Positions 57,641 to 64,000 of a DNA stretch of 64,000 nucleotides are shown piece after piece. The notes beneath the pieces were generated by a model. That model was not told where the DNA came from, made no database searches, and saw nothing but the letters and a program-made list of their open reading frames with translations. This DNA comes from Typhlomys cinereus (taxonomy: Eukaryota; Chordata; Mammalia; Rodentia; Platacanthomyidae): contig JALPQD010000101.1 in assembly GCA_023101885.1 (NCBI GenBank), positions 6,435,847-6,499,846 of the forward strand. The letters run 5' to 3'. Positions within the stretch are counted from its first letter, which is position 1, and every line of letters starts with the position of its first letter. The position numbers were made by a program, and so were the translations under genes.

Positions 57641-59265
57641 GTTTCTCATCTGGTAAATGGGAACTTGCCCGACTCAAATGGGTTGTAATGACGAATGGGC
57701 CCATGCAGGCACATGGCCTGGCACAAGCACCTCTTACTGTTTTCCCTCGCTCCTCTAGCAGTGACGCATCTCGCGCTCTGCAGAATCGGCCTGGCCAGGA
57801 AGCCGGCTGGAACCCAGCGTCAACCCCAAGTTCCATGGGGGAAGACCGGCCATCGGTCAGCCTCTCAGCCCGCAATGCGGGGGTCAGGGGGTGTCTGCCT
57901 CCCGCCGCAGCAAACAGTGAATTGTGGAACACGGTCTGGATGGCGCCTTAGCCTACCTAGTTCCTGAGTCACCTCCAAGGTCGCGGTTTCCTGGATCCCT
58001 GCTCCACCTGCCCAGGGAGAAGCCCCCAAGCCATCAGACCTGCTGCTGTGGGACCCGCTGGGTCCCTTGCTAGTATTCTGGCCCACGTGGGGGCGGGACG
58101 CTCACAGGGAAGCAGCTCTCCCCACAGCCCTCCCCCACCGGACTCAGGCCACACCCCCTGAAGGCGACCTCAGACTCCAAGATCTGATCAATCCCCAGGG
58201 CCAGGCCTACTGAAGACACGCCCATCCCCAGCTAGGCCTGGCTGAGGCGGGGGTGGCTCCAGGGTCTTCCACCTCGGTGCCCAGAGGGTGCAATGTGTGC
58301 CGCCTACAAGGCGGCTGTGCACCCTGGCATTCACTCTTACGCTTTTCTGCCAGCATGGTGCAGACTTGGTCATGGTTCAGTGGGATGTGAAAGACGTTAA
58401 ACCACGACCTTACTGGCCCAACACTAGAGCCTAAATCCATTTTCGAAGACTGAGCACTTGCAGAGTTGTTGACTTCAGCAGCAGACCGCCTTCCCTTTCC
58501 ACACAAAATCTATTCCAGCCTAAGTCATAACGGCCATTCTGTTTTCAGGAGATGCGCAACTGGGCAAAAACCTCCAGTATGATAATCGCATCAGCTCTAT
58601 TCATGACTAAGTTCTATGATCAGAGGTTTGGGAAGAAAGAACAGAGAGATCTAGGAGGTTTAGGGAGCTAGCTAGAAGTGACCCAACACAACTCGTGGCT
58701 ACCAGGGACTGGGTGGGAGGAAGCATGGGAGTGACTGCCTAATGGCCTACAAGGTGGGGAATATATTTGAAACAGAGGTAGCGGAGGCAACATCGAAAAT
58801 GTCCTAAAACCCGCAAACTGCTCATATTCAGAATGTTCCATGAATTTCACCGAGATTTAAGGTTCACTAAGTGAAACGGGTAACAGAGATATGGGGATTT
58901 AAAGTTGTTATTGTGACAAATGTATCAATGTCACAATATGATCACACTGAAGGACCATGAGTGAAAGGTATAGTAACTTTTGTAACTCTGTAACTTTTCT
59001 AGAACTCTAAAATTGTCCTGACTTTTCAAGTTTTTTTAAAGCACAAAGCGAAACCAAAAGCCAAGCCCAAAGGCTGCTGGAACATGATCTCAGTATTCAT
59101 AAATAGAGTAACAGCCTAATTTTCTCTTTGAAGGGCTTCAACTTCCCATGGTAAAATAGGGGGCTAGTGCTTAAAAGTAGTTGAAATGGTGTAATAGGCA
59201 GGTTCTCTAGAGATGCAGAATCCACATAATGTATATATATGTATGTGACATATACATACATACAC

Positions 59266-59302
<37 letters not shown>

Positions 59303-59806
59303 AACAAAAGAATATATTGAGTTGACTTGCAGATATGGTCCCAGGTAGTTTCCCTGGCTGGGGAAAATGGGAGAGGGGTCTTCGCTCACTATGACAAGGG
59401 CGCTTGTAGTGAATTGTCAAGTCCTCTACCAAACCATGGGTCTGGAACTGAGGAGCTAGCTTAGAGTTACAGTGCTGGTCCTCATGCACCACGAGGCCTG
59501 GGTTGAACCCGTCTGGGGCTACCCCGGCACTGGAAGTGGAGAGTAGAGGCAGGAGGAGGATCAGAAGTTCAAGGTTTGGGCTGGAGAGATGGCTCAGGAG
59601 TTAAGACTTGAACCCACAAGCAGAAGATCCTGATGTTTAGATCCCAGGTCCCATGCAAATAAATGCCAGGGGAAATGCCTGTACTTCCAGCCCTGGTGGG
59701 TGGAGCCTAGGAATCTCAGAGGGATACAAAAGGCGGCAGAAGCAATCCAGATGTTTCCTGAGTCACCCTTGGTCTTGCACGGGGACACATGGTGCCCTCT
59801 GACACA

Positions 59807-59851
<45 letters not shown>

Positions 59852-60788
59852 AATAAATAAAATTTTTAAAGTTCAGTTCAAGGCTGTGGAGGTAGCTCAG
59901 TGTAAAGTCTTTGCTTGGCAAAATCTTATGTAAAAATACTGGCCAGACATGGAGGTGGCCTGTATTTCTGCACTGGAAAGCAAAAACTAGAAAACCCCAG
60001 AACAAGCCCTAAGGAGGTAGAACATAAATCCAGGATGATTTCCATTCCTAAGGATGTTACCCTTACTTAGACCTCTAGAGCCCCCCGCCCCCATTCTCTG
60101 CATGTCCTTCAAAGTCATCCTCAGCTACATAGTGTACATGAGACCTCATCTCAAAAAGTAGGGATTGTGGTTCAGCAAGATAAGTCAGCAGATTCTCAAA
60201 CTTGCTCTCAAGCTGGAGACCTGCATTCAGTTCCTGCAAGCCCATGTGGTGGAAGGAGAGAAGTACTGTTCCAAAACTGGTCCTCTGACCTGACCTCTGT
60301 GCCATGACATGCATGTACGTGTGTGCCTCTCTCTCTCTGTCTGTCTCTCTCTCTCATTGCCTCTCTCCTTCTCTCTCTGTCCCTCCAATAAAGAAAGAAA
60401 AATATTTAAAACAAGTGACAAAAAACTAGGATCGAGAGCCACGGTGTAACATACCCAGTTAGAGAGCTCAGCTGTGGTATCAGGGACCTGCCATGTTTGC
60501 AGCAGAATCTGAGCCTCAGGGTCCCACAGACCCAGTGCTTTGGGTCCACCCAAAACCTCTGAGCCGCAGAGCCTGTGCTCTGAGAACCACTCTTGTAAAG
60601 ACCCAGACTCCAATGCCTGCAGCCAAATAAGCAGTGACCCCCACCCCACTCCCAGGCAAGGAGAAATGTCCAGGTCTCTGCTCCTGGGTCTGCGAATCTG
60701 GAAGAAGAGAACTGAATCTGAAAGTTGTCTTCTGTTGCACCAGCGCCCCATGACATGCATCCTCTCTCTCTCTCTCTCTACACTCTCA

Positions 60789-60822
<34 letters not shown>

Positions 60823-60967
60823 GGACATAGATAAATAAATAAATAAAATATTCTTAGAAGCGAAGCTGAGGGCTGGAGAGATTCTCCAGGAATAATGTCC
60901 AGCATGCCATGTAAGAGAGTCTGTGTGTAAAAGATAACCTTTATCTACTTTAAAAAAAACAAACTTT

Positions 60968-61016
<49 letters not shown>

Positions 61017-64000
61017 AGGGGCTTGGGATTCAGGTCAGCAGGTAGTTCAAGGTCACCTGTCTCAGTGCACCTGAAATCTCGGTGGGGCAGACAATGCCAG
61101 CTGACAAGGAGAGTGTGGAGATTAAATAAGCAAATTTGTTTGTAATGGAAGATAACGGAACAGAAGGTAAGATCTGAAAAGTTAGGTCAGGCTTCCTTAG
61201 CAGGTATGGGCTGGTGGGATGAGAGTTGGGGGTAAGGGGGAGCCTGTCTTGAGATGATCTGGGATTGGGGGATTCTCTAGGGTGTGTAGGGTGGGTATAG
61301 GGTGTGGTCTGGGGAGGGCAGGGTTAGTGCTGTACACAAAACAAGTGAGTCTGGGCCCCTCTGTCACTCTGGCATCTCCCACAACGAGAGGCAGGCGGCT
61401 CCCGCTCTGTCACTCTGGCATCTCCCACACGAGTGGCAGGAGGCTCCTCGACTACAGAGTCAGCATGTCTTCCACAGGTGAGTGAGTTTGTGCATGGAGA
61501 CCAAAGGTGCTGCTTCCAGAACTGGCTGTTTACCTCAGGCTCTGGCGGTTGTCCACTGCCCTTCCTTTGAAAGTCCGGGTTGTTTGGCGTCACTGCTGCG
61601 TTCCCGATCTGCCCGTCATTTGACTCACTTTTTTATTTTCTACAGTTTTTTTTTTTCTGAATAGGTTTGTAGTGTGGGTCAGCTCTTCTGAGGATATTAA
61701 TGCTCTTGGGGTCACCGTAGTTCTTTGCGGGGTAAGAATTTTTGCAGAGGTAGGTAGACATCTAAAGATGCCTTTGGTTACTTGAGATTTCATTCATCAC
61801 TTGTGGAGGTCAGAGGACAACTTTCAGAAGTGGTTCTCTCTTTCCACCACATGGGCTTTCAGAGCCTCAACTCATCATAATTTTTGATGAAACTACAAAA
61901 TCAGAGTTTTCTAAAATCAGTGGACTGGCAGTCCACAGATGATTGTTTCTAGAAGTTTGTAGTGGTCTTCAATGTGTCTACATCTGTTTCACAATTTTCA
62001 GGCTCTTCAGGGGTGGGATACATCCAATGCGTAAGAGCCCCTCAGCACGGGAAAGGAAGATGCCGACCCAACACAGGTTTACCAGGGAGGAAAGCAGCTG
62101 CTGGAGCAGTCCTTCAAGGAGAACGCTTCCCTGGATTCGACACCAGGAAGGCACTGGCCAACCAACTCCATTGCCCCCTGTATTCCATTGAGGTAAGTCA
62201 TGGAGCTAAAGCTGGTCACGAGATGTCCTTTTGTAGTCCCTGAGAGCCACTCTGCATCGGGAAAGGTTACCTGGCAGCTCCTCCCATGGCTGTGTTAACT
62301 TCCTGTCCTCTGCTCATGTCATTGTGGAGGAAAAAGAAGCTGTCGGGAGAAGTGGGAATCAGGACAAGTTAAGAAGCCTGTTGACTTCCCGGGGTGGGTT
62401 TGCGGTGGCCTTATTCAGGGAGATCTCTGTGGCATTATGCACAAGGGGAAAGACTTGGAGTTTTTACCAGGTTCATTTGAGGGTTTGAGTGATGAGGAGT
62501 ACACTAGGAAAGGAGAAGGGAGGATTGCACCAGCAAGGAGACAGGAGGCTTCACTCAAAGATTTGACTTGAGAAATGCAGACTGGAGATGTCCTGGATTA
62601 AGGCAGAGAAGCTTGGGAGAGGAACTCCTTGCCAGAGGCTGAGGGAATTACACTGCAGACATGTCTTAGATCCTCAGCAAGACTCCACTTCTCTGGTACC
62701 AAAACTTGTCTCTTATAGCCAGAAACTGTAGAAGAATAAAGGGGCATTTTCCCCCTGCTTTCATGTTCTGATTACAATCTGTTCAAATGTCAGGAAGTGT
62801 TCAAGGACCTGGGCACACCATGCCCACATGAATTGCTGAGAGATGGGCAGAGTTTCTGACTTGCCAGGGATCCAAAGTCAGCCAATCCTTTCTCCGTGAT
62901 TTCCCCTTCCCTGGGAAGGATCCCACCCACTGAGGGCTGGGTCCCTTCACATCATTTAGATTCTTCTTCCACAGGCATGTCCATTGGCCTGTCTTAACTA
63001 AGGAATTCTTGATTGAGTAAGCCTAAACTGTCAAGTTGACATCCACTCATTATTTCCATATGTCATGAATGTATGAATTAAATGTGTAAAAGGATGTAGT
63101 AAGTGAAAGGTCAGATAGCAAAGTCTGAAGCCTGGAAGAAGGTCTTGATTGGACTGTGCAACAAGGGGCAACTCACAGAACAAGTACGTGGGAACATAAG
63201 TTTCCACCTGCTGCAGGAGTGCTGAGCAGGCAGCGCAGTGAGTAGAGCGCTTGTCTCCATGCCCAGGGCCTGGTTCAGTCCCCAGCACTCCATGGCCTGG
63301 GACTTACACCTGCAGCCCAGCACTGAGTAAATGGAGGCGGGAGGATCAGGTGTTCAATGGCATTCTGGGAGAGAACTGCAAAGTAGATTTGATTTATAAC
63401 CATTTCCTTTTCTCTTTAGAATTGGTTTCGAATAAGAGAGCGAGACTATCGCTGAGCATCAGAAGGAGACTGAAGTCATCCGGCGACAGCTTGAGTCTCC
63501 AAGTCGTCAGTCCCTCGGCCATCAGCACAGGCATTTGCCAAGACACTACCTCCCAGCACCACCACTCAGCCTCCCCCTTTGCCCAGGCAGCTGTGCGGAT
63601 GGGGCTGGCTACTCCTCTACGGACACACAGGAGGCTTCCTGGGATCAAGGTGGCTCACGGGACTCTGTGTCCAAGACTTCACAAAGAGTCCAAGTATATG
63701 CCTTCCAGGGTCAAGGGGACATCCAGGACAAGCTCTTCCAATTCCGATCGCGCTTCTTTATCCCTCTGCCCCATGTGTGCAGTGGGTGACAGGGGCAGGC
63801 CTGAGCCATGGCAAAGCCAGCACGACACGCCCTGTTACTATGGGCCCCGTGGCAGGAGGAGAGGCAGCAGCAGTGTGAGCAAGGGCAGCAGCTGAATGTT
63901 TGGCGATTTCCAGCACCTGAGGCTCCGAAGTTACCAAGAGGGTCCTCTGTTCCCGGATCAGCAACAAATGCAGCCGCACTGGGATGAAATGCCCTTTGTC
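57641..64000 (+). repeat. Tandem homeobox unit, indel-rich copy
   Basis: Direct copy of 26515 to about 32955, running off the window. Single-base losses are scattered through GC-rich, AT-rich, exonic and intronic parts alike. Same internal order: GC-rich island 57700-58430, TA repeat 59267-59292, SINE 59577-59870, (CT)n 60762-60822, (TG)n 60972-61015, quadruplex-like region 61200-61325. It also lacks 19 bases near 62801 between two GTTCA repeats. Confidence 0.92.
61465..64000 (+). pseudogene. PRD-class homeobox gene copy, partial, indel-ridden
   Basis: Exon 1 61465-61477 (MSST and one base), exon 2 62002-62192 and exon 3 from 63420 past the window end. Exon 2 is 191 bases against 197 in the intact copies, with single losses spread over the homeodomain (two near 62014-62018, then near 62031, 62070, 62093 and 62127). 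The sum is a multiple of three, so the exon exit is in frame, but the middle is not. Exon 3 has lost a base inside the WFQN codons (TTTCGAAT for TTTCAGAAT). Splice sites are intact. Whether it is a real pseudogene or a functional gene with poor consensus cannot be told from this sequence. Confidence 0.75.

Overview
The window looks like nuclear DNA from a mouse-like (myodont) rodent. The evidence is young LINE-1 copies with a tandem-monomer promoter, B1-like, B2-like and ID-like SINEs, rodent-type LTRs, and long CA, CT, TA and TG microsatellites. The B2-like SINE consensus does not look like mouse or rat, so a non-murine species is likely; I cannot name it. There are no bacterial features, CRISPR arrays or recognisable tRNA or rRNA genes.

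The main content is a segmentally duplicated array of a fast-evolving PRD-class homeobox gene. The best copy has three exons (30373-30385, 30926-31122, 32385-33002). It encodes 275 aa: a 5-residue first exon, a homeodomain at residues 25-84 split by an intron between homeodomain positions 46 and 47, and a Gln/Pro-rich tail. A second near-identical copy lies at 40688-43321. A third begins at 61465 and runs off the window end. A fourth, exon-3-only copy is at 22111-22728. The repeat unit is about 10.3 kb, head to tail (21568-31842, 31843-42161, then a stub to about 43875). A further unit (57641-64000) is joined through a fold-back junction to an inverted segment (about 55250-57640). A second, older sub-family of the same gene, with a shared in-frame stop in exon 3, exists as an inverted pair (minus strand 3893-6034; plus strand 47259-49396) and an exon-3 scrap (45264-45440). 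Family assignment is not certain. The NWFQNKRAR helix 3, the intron position and the clustering fit the eutherian preimplantation homeobox group (CPHX / DUX-like / OBOX-TPRX); CPHX-like is my preferred guess.

Layout: 1-2638 antisense L1; 2680-6333 inverted old-type homeobox block; 6335-12731 near-full-length L1 with promoter monomers and an intact ORF1; 12732-21567 ordinary repeat-rich sequence with two LTRs and several SINEs; 21568-43875 tandem homeobox units; 43876-45440 old-type mosaic fragment; 45441-46964 non-genic; 46965-50900 old-type block in plus orientation; 50900-53280 non-genic with an LTR; 53281-55245 truncated L1; 55250-57640 inverted unit fragment; 57641-64000 another direct unit, rich in single-base indels.

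The most interesting material is the homeobox expansion and its rearrangement scars: inverted L1s flanking an inverted block, a fold-back junction, two template-switch-like microinversions, paralogue-specific SINE insertion, and a possible second reading frame encoding an acidic/aromatic C-terminus. Several copies carry clusters of one-base deletions that look like unpolished long-read consensus, so broken frames there should not be taken at face value.
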